Both the position numbers and the translations under genes were made by a program. Source: Sphingomonas caeni (GTDB lineage Bacteria > Pseudomonadota > Alphaproteobacteria > Sphingomonadales > Sphingomonadaceae). From it: a DNA stretch of 64,000 nucleotides. The notes below the pieces were generated by a model. It was not told the origin of the DNA, searched no databases, and was given only the letters and a program-made list of their open reading frames with translations. The stretch covers positions 38,997-102,996 of the forward strand of contig NZ_JAPDOK010000011.1 in the NCBI RefSeq assembly GCF_026013415.1. The letters run 5' to 3'. Shown here piece after piece: positions 7,964-15,227 of the stretch. Each line of letters opens with the position of its first letter. Within the stretch, counting starts at the first letter, position 1.

Positions 7964-8872
7964 ATGCCTAAAATCAATTGGCGCGTTATCTGTGCAGTCG
8001 TCGGAGGCCTAGCCGCTTTGGTCGGTGGGATCGGATACGGATTATCTGAGCAATCCCGATATGAGCAAGAAGCCAAGTACTGGAGTGCCGATTACGCCCG
8101 CAAGTCCGCCGACGAGATAGCCCAGTCCTGTCTCATCGGCACCCGCCTCGAACAGGCGAAATGCCTTGAGAACGGTGCCGCAGAACAGCGCCTCAAGACC
8201 CGCGACAATCAGCGCGAGTATGAGGATCTCGCCGCGCAACGCACGTCCGCCCTGTGGACTAGCATTATGGGCGTCGCCGCCCTGATTGGGATGTTCCTGA
8301 GCGCGGTGGGCGTTGCGCTGGTCTGGACCACTTTCCGGGCGACGCGCGAGGCGAACACCATTGCCCGCGATGCGGTTCAGGGCGAATTGCGGCCATGGAT
8401 TAGATTCACCATCGATGGCTCGCTTTGGGGCCGGATAACGAAGATTGATGGTGGCGGTTACGACGTCGTAACGGACGTGACCTTCAAGAATATCGGCAAC
8501 AGTCCGGCGATTGGGCTCTCCTATTGTGCGTCGATTGTCTTCAGCGAATTGAACCGGGAGCATCTGCTGAGCCAGGTTGCGGGATGGTTCGATGTCGATG
8601 GAGAGGATTGGCGCGACAAGACCCTTTTCCAAGGCGATGAATGGGAGCGCAAGGTGGGAGCTATTGTGGTGGAGGAATGCACCACGCGTAGTCCCGTTCT
8701 GGTGATCGCGGCGAGATACCGATCGCCGTTCAGCGACATTGACCACTTTACCGTGCGCGTTTTCGATATGCGAGACACACACCATCGCACCGATGACGTG
8801 GTTCACTTCCGTGACGACCTGCGAGCGGTCAAGCTCGCCGACAAGCAGCACTTCGCTGGCACCGCCACCTAG
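7964..8872 (+). CDS. IS passenger: two-span membrane protein of unknown function
   Basis: The 302-residue protein lies between the transposase and the right IS end, in the same orientation. It has an N-terminal span (VICAVVGGLAALVGGIGYGL), a charged roughly 60-residue extracytoplasmic segment with two cysteines, a second span (SIMGVAALIGMFLSAVGVALVWTTF), then a soluble beta-rich domain (ELRPWIRFTIDG to FKNIGNSPAIGL). I recognise the general layout of unnamed proteins in alphaproteobacteria but no named family. As a passenger it could give the host a trait or be a captured bystander. Confidence 0.7.
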   Translation: MPKINWRVICAVVGGLAALVGGIGYGLSEQSRYEQEAKYWSADYARKSADEIAQSCLIGTRLEQAKCLENGAAEQRLKTRDNQREYEDLAAQRTSALWTSIMGVAALIGMFLSAVGVALVWTTFRATREANTIARDAVQGELRPWIRFTIDGSLWGRITKIDGGGYDVVTDVTFKNIGNSPAIGLSYCASIVFSELNREHLLSQVAGWFDVDGEDWRDKTLFQGDEWERKVGAIVVEECTTRSPVLVIAARYRSPFSDIDHFTVRVFDMRDTHHRTDDVVHFRDDLRAVKLADKQHFAGTAT

Positions 8873-8971
8873 CGCGAGCGCTACAGCAATAATCCAAACC
8901 ATCTGTCATTCCTGAACAAGATGGCGCTAAACCCCATATATGGACTTACATGTCCGAAAGGGATAAGCGCC

Positions 8972-9052
8972 AACTTGTTTCAGGGTCCAACCCTCCACGG
9001 GCGATGTCGTCGCTTGTTGCACGGTGGATGCTGAAACAAGTTCAGCATGACG
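8972..9052. repeat. Right remnant of a palindromic repeat disrupted by the IS
   Basis: Joining 6878-6896 to 8981-8989 restores a 28-bp arm (CGTCACCCTGAACTTG followed by TTTCAGGGTCCA). Its inverted partner is intact at 9025-9052, and the two match at 24 of 28 positions. This intergenic element therefore existed before the IS arrived. The first 9 bases here are also the right target-site duplication. Confidence 0.8.
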
Positions 9053-9094
9053 GAGAAATTTGGAGCACGCTGGTGGGATAAATCCCGAGCGTTG

Positions 9095-10684
9095 TCAGGC
9101 GGCCTTCAAATTCCCCAGGAAGTGGAGCGTTTCCTTCATCAGCCCCTGGGTCTGCGCGACCAGATCGGTGGTGGAGCGGCCCAGTTCCTCGGTCACGCGC
9201 GCGGCGGCGTTCGAGGCTTCGCCGGCATTGGCGACGCTGCCGTGGAGATCGGTGGTGAGCGAGGCGGCGACCCCGGCATAGCGCTGGATCGATCCGATCA
9301 CGTCGCCCTGGCTGGAGACGGCCTGCTCGACCGCGCCCGCGACCTCGCCGATCCGGTCGAAGCTGGCGCGCATGTCGGCGACGAGCGAGGCGGTCGAGGT
9401 GACGGCCTTGGTGATCTCGCTCAATTGCTCGCGGATGCTGCCGGTGGCGCTCGCGGTCTGGGCGGCGAGGCCCTTGACCTCGGAAGCGACGACCGAGAAG
9501 CCGCGGCCGGCCTCGCCCGCGCGCGCGGCCTCGATGCTGGCGTTGAGCGCGAGCAATTTGGTGCGCGCGGCGACGTCGCCGATCGTCTCGGCGATGCCGT
9601 CGATCCCGGTGGCGTAGGTGACGAGGTTGGAGAAGCGCTCGTCGGCGAGGCGCGAGAGTTCGCGCATCCGGCGGGTGATGGTTTCCTGTTCGGCGATGCG
9701 CGATTCGACCAGCGCGAGGCTGCGGCCGAGCTGCGCCGATTCGTCGAGAAGCTGGGTCGCGCCCATATCGGCCTGGTTGGCGCTGGCGGCGACGCTGCCG
9801 ATCTCGTTGTGTGTGGTCAGCGTGGTCGAGACGAGCCGGTCGGCGGCGCCGCGGGTGCGGTCGGCGGCCTCGGCGAGGCGGTGGATCGTCTGGACGAAAT
9901 GGGTTTCGAAATCGCGCGCGACGCGGTCGATTTCCTCGCGGCGGCCCTGGACTCCGGCGGCCTGGACGCGCGCGGCTTCCTGCGAGGAGGCGGCGAGGCG
10001 CTGGGCTTCCTCGCGCTGGGCGTTGGCGAGCAGCAGATCGCGCTCGCCTGCGGCCTGGGCGAGCTGGCGGCCCGACTTGAACTGCTTGGCGATCATCGCC
10101 GATTGGCCGAGCACGGCGCGGCCCAGCATCAGCATGAACACCCCGAGGAAAACGAACACGCCCATCGGCAGCGGCGAGAAGGCCGAAAGCGCGACGAGCA
10201 CGACGAGCGCGGTCACGAGCCACGCAATGCTCGCGACGGGGACCGGCGCGAAGCGCATCGCGCCGACCGCGAGCACGCCGGTGATCACCGTCGCGACGAC
10301 CACCTGTTCGGCGGGATCCGCACCGGCGACGCCGAGTGAGAGAAAGGTGAACCAGCCGAACGAGATCGCGACCGCTTCGGCGACCGCGGCGAGCATCGCC
10401 GTCACCGGATTCGTCACGCGCCAGTCGCTTGCGCGGCGGCGGCGCCAATGGATCAGGACGCCGAACGAGATCGCCATGTGGAGCGCATAGGCGGCGACCA
10501 TCCATTTATGGACATGGCTGTCGCTCAGCTGGAACAGCAGCGCCGTGCTGACAAAGGCGACCACGATGACCGTCTGGGGATAGTTTTGCGAGGCGGCCCT
10601 GACGCGCTCGCGCGTCAGCTCGGGGGACATCTTCTCCCAGCGGGCCTTGAGCGCAGCAATCGGGTTTTCAAGCACTGGACGCAT
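9095..10684 (-). CDS. Methyl-accepting chemotaxis protein with polytopic N terminus
   Basis: This 529-residue transducer has about six hydrophobic spans in its first 205 residues and no large periplasmic sensor loop, then a coiled-coil and signalling domain. The CheA/CheW-contact hairpin is well conserved: IGDVAARTKLLALNASIEAARAGEAGRGFSVVASEVKGLA. It probably senses through the membrane segment itself or a small ligand in the bilayer. No other che gene is adjacent, so it would feed a cluster elsewhere. A second MCP lies at 60834-62270. The ATG at 10684 precedes an amphipathic cytoplasmic leader. Confidence 0.87.
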   Translation of the reverse strand: MRPVLENPIAALKARWEKMSPELTRERVRAASQNYPQTVIVVAFVSTALLFQLSDSHVHKWMVAAYALHMAISFGVLIHWRRRRASDWRVTNPVTAMLAAVAEAVAISFGWFTFLSLGVAGADPAEQVVVATVITGVLAVGAMRFAPVPVASIAWLVTALVVLVALSAFSPLPMGVFVFLGVFMLMLGRAVLGQSAMIAKQFKSGRQLAQAAGERDLLLANAQREEAQRLAASSQEAARVQAAGVQGRREEIDRVARDFETHFVQTIHRLAEAADRTRGAADRLVSTTLTTHNEIGSVAASANQADMGATQLLDESAQLGRSLALVESRIAEQETITRRMRELSRLADERFSNLVTYATGIDGIAETIGDVAARTKLLALNASIEAARAGEAGRGFSVVASEVKGLAAQTASATGSIREQLSEITKAVTSTASLVADMRASFDRIGEVAGAVEQAVSSQGDVIGSIQRYAGVAASLTTDLHGSVANAGEASNAAARVTEELGRSTTDLVAQTQGLMKETLHFLGNLKAA

Positions 10685-10756
10685 GATCTTCTCGGGACCG
10701 TTCAGCGCAAGACCTAGGCAATCATGCCTAACAGACCGTTAACTAGGTGCTTTTCC

Positions 10757-11095
10757 CTAAGCCTTTACATAGACCCAGGCGCGCGTGCCCGAGGCGAGGG
10801 TGACCTCGATCCGGCGATACTCGTGGCCCTCATAGTCGTCGAGCGCGGGGAGATCGGCTTCGGTGACATGGAGCAATTTGCCCGCGATCCGCGCATCGGG
10901 TGCGCCGGGGACGAGGCCGAGATGGGTCGAACTGCCGCTGAACTCGATCACGTCGGGATGGTCGATCTCGACGGGGACGGTTTCGAAACCGAGCAGCGCG
11001 TCGTCCTTCATCTCGACCTGCCGCCCGAACAGCTCTTGCTGGACGCGGGGCATCTGGAGCGTGCCGTAGGAGAAGATCAGGACGGGCGCGCTCAC
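10757..11095 (-). CDS. Gamma-glutamylcyclotransferase (AIG2-like) family protein
   Basis: The 112-residue product has the substrate-binding loop FSYGTLQ at its N terminus and the conserved acid in DYEGHEYRRIEV, which define the GGCT-like fold. The protein probably cleaves a gamma-glutamylamine or acts on a related small substrate. The GTG start at 11095 overlaps the engB stop (GTGA). It is the last gene of the yidC-engB chain, so it is likely cotranscribed and translationally coupled. Confidence 0.85.
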   Translation of the reverse strand: MSAPVLIFSYGTLQMPRVQQELFGRQVEMKDDALLGFETVPVEIDHPDVIEFSGSSTHLGLVPGAPDARIAGKLLHVTEADLPALDDYEGHEYRRIEVTLASGTRAWVYVKA

Positions 11096-11739
11096 CCGAC
11101 CGCTTCGATCACCGCAGCGCGCAGTTCGGGAATGCCGCCGCCCTTTTCGCTCGAGGTGGCGAGGATGTCGGGGTGTGCGGCGGGGCGCTTGCGGGCCTCC
11201 GCCTCGGTGCGGGCGAACACCTCGGCGAGCTCGGTGGCCTTGATCTTGTCGGTCTTGGTGAGGACGATGCGATAGCTGACCGCGGCGCCATCGAGCATGT
11301 CGAGGATCTCGCGGTCGACCTCCTTGATGCCGTGGCGGCTGTCGATCAGCACGAGCACGCGCTTGAGCACGTCGCGGCCGCGCAGGAAATCGTTCACCAG
11401 GTAGCGCCACTTGCGGACCATGTCCTTGGGCGCCTTGGCGAAGCCATAGCCGGGCATGTCGACGAGGCGGAACCTGAGCGGCTCGCCCACGTCGAAGAAG
11501 TTGAGCTCCTGCGTGCGCCCCGGCGTGACCGAGGTGCGCGCGAGGCTGTTGCGCCCGGTGAGCGCGTTGAGCAGCGACGATTTGCCGACGTTCGATCGGC
11601 CCGCGAACGCGACCTCGGGCACGTCCGGCTCCGGCAGATGCTCGAGCGCGGGGGCGGACTTGAGGAAGGTCACCGGGCCGGCGAAGGTCTTCCGCGCCGC
11701 CTCGATCGTCTCCGCGTCGAAGGCGGGTTCGTCGCTCAC
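11092..11739 (-). CDS. engB: Ribosome biogenesis GTPase EngB (YsxC/YihA)
   Basis: This small GTPase is needed for large ribosomal subunit assembly. The G motifs are GRSNVGKSSLLN (G1, near residue 44), VDMPGYG (G3) and LTKTDK (G4), with ATSSEKGGG as the G5 region. A frame extending to 12081 is open, but the family length of about 215 residues and the 4-base GTGA overlap with the yidC stop support GTG at 11739 (VSDEPAFDAETIEAAR). Confidence 0.93.
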   Translation of the reverse strand: MSDEPAFDAETIEAARKTFAGPVTFLKSAPALEHLPEPDVPEVAFAGRSNVGKSSLLNALTGRNSLARTSVTPGRTQELNFFDVGEPLRFRLVDMPGYGFAKAPKDMVRKWRYLVNDFLRGRDVLKRVLVLIDSRHGIKEVDREILDMLDGAAVSYRIVLTKTDKIKATELAEVFARTEAEARKRPAAHPDILATSSEKGGGIPELRAAVIEAVG

Positions 11740-13463
11740 TTGGCGGGTACGTCCTTCTTCACCGGTTCCTTGAGTGCCGGATGCTTCGAATAGAGCCAGG
11801 TCTGCTGGAGGATGGTGATGATGTTCGAGGTGATCCAGTAGATCTGGAGGCCCACCGCGAACGGCGCCATCACGAACATCAGCATCCACGGCATGATCTG
11901 GAATATCTGCTTCTGCATCTCGTCCATCGGCGCCGGGTTGAGGCGGATCTGGAAATACATCGAGATGCCGAGCAGCACCGGGATCACCCCGATCGCCAGG
12001 AACGAGGGCGGGGTGAACTGGAGATAGCCGAACAGGTTGATGATCGTCGCCGGATCGGGCGCGGAAAGATCGTGGATCCACAGCGCGAAGGGCTGGTGCC
12101 GCATCTCGATCGTCAGCAGCAGCACCTTGTAGAGCGCGAACATGATCGGGATCTGGAGCAGGAGCGGCAGGCAGCCCGCGAGCGGGTTCACCTTTTCCTC
12201 CTTGTAGAGCTTCATGATCTCGGTCTGCTGCTTCTGCTTGTCGTCCTTGTAGCGTTCCTGCAGCGCCTTCATCTTGGGCTGGATCGCGCGCATGTTCGCC
12301 ATCGAGGCGAACTGGCGCTGGGCGATCGGGAACAGCAGCAGGCGGATCGTGAAGGTCAGCAGGATGATCGCCACGCCGAAATTGCCAACGGTGTGGAACA
12401 GCAGGTCGAGATACCAGAAGATCGGTTCCTCGATCAGTCCGAACCAGCCCCAGTCGATCGCCCGGTCGAACTGGACGATGCCGAGATTCTTCTCATAGGC
12501 GTCGAGCACCTTCACTTCCTTCGCGCCCGCGAAGAAGTGGCTGGTATAGGTCATCTGGGTGCCGGCTTCGACGATGCGCGGCTTGAGCGTGTAATCGGCG
12601 AGGAAGGCCTTGTTCGGCGTTTGGAGCTGGGTGAGCGTGACGTCCGAACCCTGTGCCGGGATGACCGAGGTGAGCCAGTAATGGTCGGTGAAGCCGGCCC
12701 AGCCGCCGCGGGTCTCGAACTTGGCGGGCGCCTTTTCGATATCGCCATAGTTGAGATAGGCGGCGCTGCCGCCCGAGACCACCATCGGGCCGACATTGGC
12801 CGCGAACTGATCGAGATCGGTCGATTTCTCCGAACGGACGATCTGGGCATAGGGCGCCGCTTCGATCGGGCCGCTGCCCAGATTGGCGATGCTCTGCTTC
12901 ACCGTGAACATGTAGTTGGCATCGACCGACAGCTCGATCGTGTAGCGCTGGCTGCCATTGACCGCGGTGAGCGTGACGGGGGTGGCGGGGGTCAGCTTCG
13001 GCGCGCTCGCCTGCCAGACGAGATTGGCGGGGGCGAGCAGCACGCGCTGGTCGCCCTGGACGCGGCTCCAGTTGAATTGCGCGAAATAGCTGCCGGCCGC
13101 GCCCTCGGGCGAGAGCAGGCGGATCGGCGGCGAGTCCTTCTTGACCGTCTCGGCATAGTCCTTGAGCTCGAGATCGTCGAACCGCGCGCCCTGGAGGTTG
13201 ATCGAGCCCTTGAGGCGCGGGGTCTCGATCAGGACGCGCCGGGTTTCCTGGAGCACGATCGCACGGTCGCGATTCGCCTTGGGCGCGTTCGCGGTGGGCG
13301 CGGTGCCGGGGCCGGCGGGCAGCGGAACGCTCTTCCCATTCTCCACCTTGGTGACCGGCGGATTCGCGGGCGGGAAGAAATAGTTCATGATCGGCGTCCA
13401 CGCGAACAGCGCGAACGCGGCGATCAGCGCGAAGATAAGGATATTCTTCTGGTCTTCTTTCAC
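11736..13463 (-). CDS. yidC: Membrane protein insertase YidC
   Basis: YidC inserts and folds inner-membrane proteins, alone or with SecYEG. The 575-residue protein has an N-terminal span (NILIFALIAAFALFAWTPI) followed by the PPANPPV motif, a large periplasmic beta domain of about 320 residues, and the conserved C-terminal five-span core with its cytoplasmic hairpin. In that core AQRQFASMANMRAIQPKM marks the C1 region and NPLAGCLPLLLQIPIMFALY the following span. GTG at 13463 is used because the sequence before it (back to 13604) overlaps yidD and is not YidC-like. A GGGGA Shine-Dalgarno precedes it. Confidence 0.95.
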   Translation of the reverse strand: MKEDQKNILIFALIAAFALFAWTPIMNYFFPPANPPVTKVENGKSVPLPAGPGTAPTANAPKANRDRAIVLQETRRVLIETPRLKGSINLQGARFDDLELKDYAETVKKDSPPIRLLSPEGAAGSYFAQFNWSRVQGDQRVLLAPANLVWQASAPKLTPATPVTLTAVNGSQRYTIELSVDANYMFTVKQSIANLGSGPIEAAPYAQIVRSEKSTDLDQFAANVGPMVVSGGSAAYLNYGDIEKAPAKFETRGGWAGFTDHYWLTSVIPAQGSDVTLTQLQTPNKAFLADYTLKPRIVEAGTQMTYTSHFFAGAKEVKVLDAYEKNLGIVQFDRAIDWGWFGLIEEPIFWYLDLLFHTVGNFGVAIILLTFTIRLLLFPIAQRQFASMANMRAIQPKMKALQERYKDDKQKQQTEIMKLYKEEKVNPLAGCLPLLLQIPIMFALYKVLLLTIEMRHQPFALWIHDLSAPDPATIINLFGYLQFTPPSFLAIGVIPVLLGISMYFQIRLNPAPMDEMQKQIFQIMPWMLMFVMAPFAVGLQIYWITSNIITILQQTWLYSKHPALKEPVKKDVPAK

Positions 13464-13491
13464 CGAAATTTCCCCGGAAACTCTCTTTGGC

Positions 13492-13704
13492 TCACGGCAC
13501 CGGATCGTAGCCGTGGCCGCCCCATGGATGGCAGCGCCCGATTCGCCGGATGGCGAGCCAGCTGCCTTTGGCCGCGCCATAGCGGCGAAGCGCCTCGATT
13601 GCATAGGCCGAACAGCTGGGCTGGTAGCGGCAGCTGGGCGGCAGGATCAGCGACGGCCCCAATTGCCAGCCGCGCGCGATCAGGATGAGGAGCCTGGCGA
13701 TCAT
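13492..13704 (-). CDS. yidD: Membrane protein insertion efficiency factor YidD
   Basis: This is a 70-residue amphipathic, membrane-associated protein that aids YidC-dependent insertion. The diagnostic cysteine-rich core is intact: PPSCRYQPSCSAYAIEALRRYG, then GSWLAIRRIGRCHPWGGHGYDPVP. Its ATG overlaps the rnpA stop in ATGA, and it sits 28 bp before yidC, the near-universal bacterial order. Confidence 0.95.
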   Translation of the reverse strand: MIARLLILIARGWQLGPSLILPPSCRYQPSCSAYAIEALRRYGAAKGSWLAIRRIGRCHPWGGHGYDPVP

Positions 13705-14039
13705 TTGCTCAGCTTCGCGCAGGCCTTGGCCAGTTCGGCCTTGAGATCGGCATAGGGGCGCTCGATCCCGCCGTTCCGGCCGATCAGCACATGATCGGCG
13801 CCGGGCAGCCCCGATTCGGGCAGCACCTCGCGCACCAGGGCGCGGAAGCGGCGCTTCATCCGGTTGCGGGTGACGGCGTTGCCGACCTTCTTCGAGACGG
13901 TAATGCCGACCCGCATGACCGGATCGGCATCGTCGCGCGCGCGAAGCAGCAGAACGAAACCCGGCATCGGGGCCCGCTTGCCGGCGTTCGCCGCGAGATA
14001 GTCCTTGCGCTGCGTGAGCCGCGCAACCGCTGCCGGAAT
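13701..14039 (-). CDS. rnpA: Ribonuclease P protein component, start unusual
   Basis: This is the protein subunit of RNase P, which matures tRNA 5' ends. The family body is clear: RLTQRKDYLAANAGKRA, then GITVSKKVGNAVTRNRMKRRFRALVRE (the RNR motif) and HVLIGRNGG. There is no in-frame ATG, GTG or TTG between the rpmH stop and the first conserved residues. The boundary given starts at an in-frame ATT at 14039 that overlaps the rpmH TAA. The alternative is an ATG at 14180, seven bases upstream of the rpmH ATG, which would give a 159-residue protein with rpmH wholly nested inside its gene. See findings. Confidence 0.85.
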   Translation of the reverse strand: MPAAVARLTQRKDYLAANAGKRAPMPGFVLLLRARDDADPVMRVGITVSKKVGNAVTRNRMKRRFRALVREVLPESGLPGADHVLIGRNGGIERPYADLKAELAKACAKLSK

Positions 14040-14173
14040 TACGCCGACAGCTTGTTGCGGCCGCGGGCGCGGCGCGCGCGGATCACGTTGCGGCCGCCGG
14101 GCGTCGCCATCCGGGCGCGGAAGCCGTGCCGGCGCGCACGCACCAGGTTGCTCGGCTGAAAGGTCCGCTTCAT
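14039..14173 (-). CDS. rpmH: 50S ribosomal protein L34
   Basis: This 44-residue L34 reads MKRTFQPSNLVRARRHGF and then the invariant RARMATPGGRNVIRARRARGR, ending NKLSA. It is too short to stand out in a length-filtered ORF list but unmistakable. GAGG lies seven bases before the ATG at 14173, the best-placed Shine-Dalgarno in this region. It heads the rpmH-rnpA-yidD-yidC-engB transcription unit. Confidence 0.96.
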   Translation of the reverse strand: MKRTFQPSNLVRARRHGFRARMATPGGRNVIRARRARGRNKLSA

Positions 14174-14197
14174 CGCTCATCCTCGAGTGTCTAGAAC

Positions 14198-14226
14198 GTA
14201 AAAGGGCCGCCACGCGGACGGCCTTG
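14198..14226 (-). terminator. Hairpin upstream of rpmH
   Basis: On the minus strand GGCCGTCC and GGCGGCC flank a short GCGT loop and are followed by CCTTTTAC. It could terminate the PGPGW-protein transcript before rpmH, or be a leader hairpin of the rpmH operon. The U-run is short. Confidence 0.45.
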
Positions 14227-14275
14227 TGTGGGGTGCCCATAGAGAAGCCCCAATCCCAAGTCAACGCTCCCCAAC

Positions 14276-14608
14276 TCAACGCGGGGGACCGCCAAAACCC
14301 ATGGCCTCGGCTTCGGCGGCCGCGAGCGCCATTTCCTTGGCGCGCGCCTGGCGGCGGCGGAAGCTGCGGCGGCGCAGCGCCATATCGGCATAGTGGCCGA
14401 AACGCGGCCAGCGGCGCTTGAATCTGGCGAACCGCTTCCGCGCCCATTCGGAATTCCGGAGGATCAGCACCAGCCCGCCCGCAAAGACGAAGACGCCGCC
14501 GGGGCCCGGGATCGGCCCGACGATCGGGGTCAGCGCGATCAGGAACAGCCCGGCGGCGATCAGCGCATAGCGGATCAGCGGGTTCTTGCGGCGTCGCGCG
14601 GCCTTCAT
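14276..14608 (-). CDS. Small PGPGW-type transmembrane protein
   Basis: This is a 110-residue protein with two closely spaced hydrophobic segments joined by IPGPGG (YALIAAGLFLIALTPIVGPIPGPGGVFVFAGGLVLIL), followed by RNSEWARKRFARFKRR and a very basic C-terminal tail. This hairpin-plus-basic-tail layout is that of the PGPGW-type putative membrane proteins, whose function is unknown. The longer frame to 15478 runs antisense to mscL and the halogenase gene and is rejected. The ATG at 14608 begins MKAARRRKNPLIRYAL. Confidence 0.75.
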   Translation of the reverse strand: MKAARRRKNPLIRYALIAAGLFLIALTPIVGPIPGPGGVFVFAGGLVLILRNSEWARKRFARFKRRWPRFGHYADMALRRRSFRRRQARAKEMALAAAEAEAMGFGGPPR

Positions 14609-14764
14609 GCCAGGCGATGTGGGGAGTGTGTGTTGCCTGTGCAATACGCTCTGGCGTGCGGCGCTATCCATTCGGCGTGAACGCATGAGGCCCGCCTTTT
14701 GTTGACGGGACGGTCGCCGCGGCGCATGTTCGTGCTTTGATCCCGCCAAGCATAGGGGTGCGGC

Positions 14765-15196
14765 ATGATCCAGGAATTCAAGACCTTCATCGCGCGCGGC
14801 AATGTCCTCGATCTCGCGGTCGCGGTGATCATCGGCGCGGCATTCGGCAAGATCGTCACCTCGCTGACTGAGGATCTGCTGATGCCGCTGATCGGCTGGA
14901 TTTTCGGCGGGCTCGACTTTTCGAGCTACTTCATCGCGCTGGGGCCGATCCCCGACAAGCTCGCCGGATCGACCGATTATGCCGCGCTCAAGGCGGCGGG
15001 CGTGCCGCTGTTCGGCTATGGTGCGTTCGTGACCGCGGCGGTCAATTTCGCGATCATCGCCTTCGTCATCTTCCTGATCGTGCGCGCGATGAATCGCGCC
15101 ATGCCCAAGGCGCCCGAGGCTCCCGCCGCCGAGCCCGCCGACATTACCCTGTTGCGCGAAATCCGCGACGCGTTGCAGAAGCGCCCCGGCGCCTGA
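14765..15196 (+). CDS. mscL: Large-conductance mechanosensitive channel MscL
   Basis: MscL opens under membrane tension to release solutes during hypo-osmotic shock. The 143-residue protein has the conserved first span (FIARGNVLDLAVAVIIGAAFGKIVTSLTEDLLMPLIG), a periplasmic loop, the second span (FGYGAFVTAAVNFAIIAFVIFLIVRAMNR) and a cytoplasmic helix (LLREIRDALQKRP). It is divergent from the PGPGW gene, with about 155 bp between them for both promoters. Confidence 0.95.
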   Translation: MIQEFKTFIARGNVLDLAVAVIIGAAFGKIVTSLTEDLLMPLIGWIFGGLDFSSYFIALGPIPDKLAGSTDYAALKAAGVPLFGYGAFVTAAVNFAIIAFVIFLIVRAMNRAMPKAPEAPAAEPADITLLREIRDALQKRPGA

Positions 15197-15227
15197 TCCG
15201 GGGCATTGGGGGGCGCGGGGGAGCTTC

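Larger units (their letters stand above)
6897..8971 (+). mobile_element. Complete IS1595-family insertion sequence with a passenger gene
   Basis: This 2,075-bp element is bounded by imperfect terminal inverted repeats (27 bp, 22 identical) starting GGCATTTATCCCC on the left and GGCGCTTATCCCT on the right when read inward, both ending GACATGTAAG. It is flanked by the 9-bp direct repeat AACTTGTTT. It carries an ISXO2-like DDE transposase and a second gene for a two-span membrane protein. Both ends and both genes are intact, so it may be recent or active. It split a pre-existing palindromic repeat. Confidence 0.88.

Noticed and set aside
11781..13688. 635-residue plus-strand open frame antisense to yidC
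   Set aside because: Shadow of yidC with Arg/His/Asp/Glu-biased composition and no recognisable motif.
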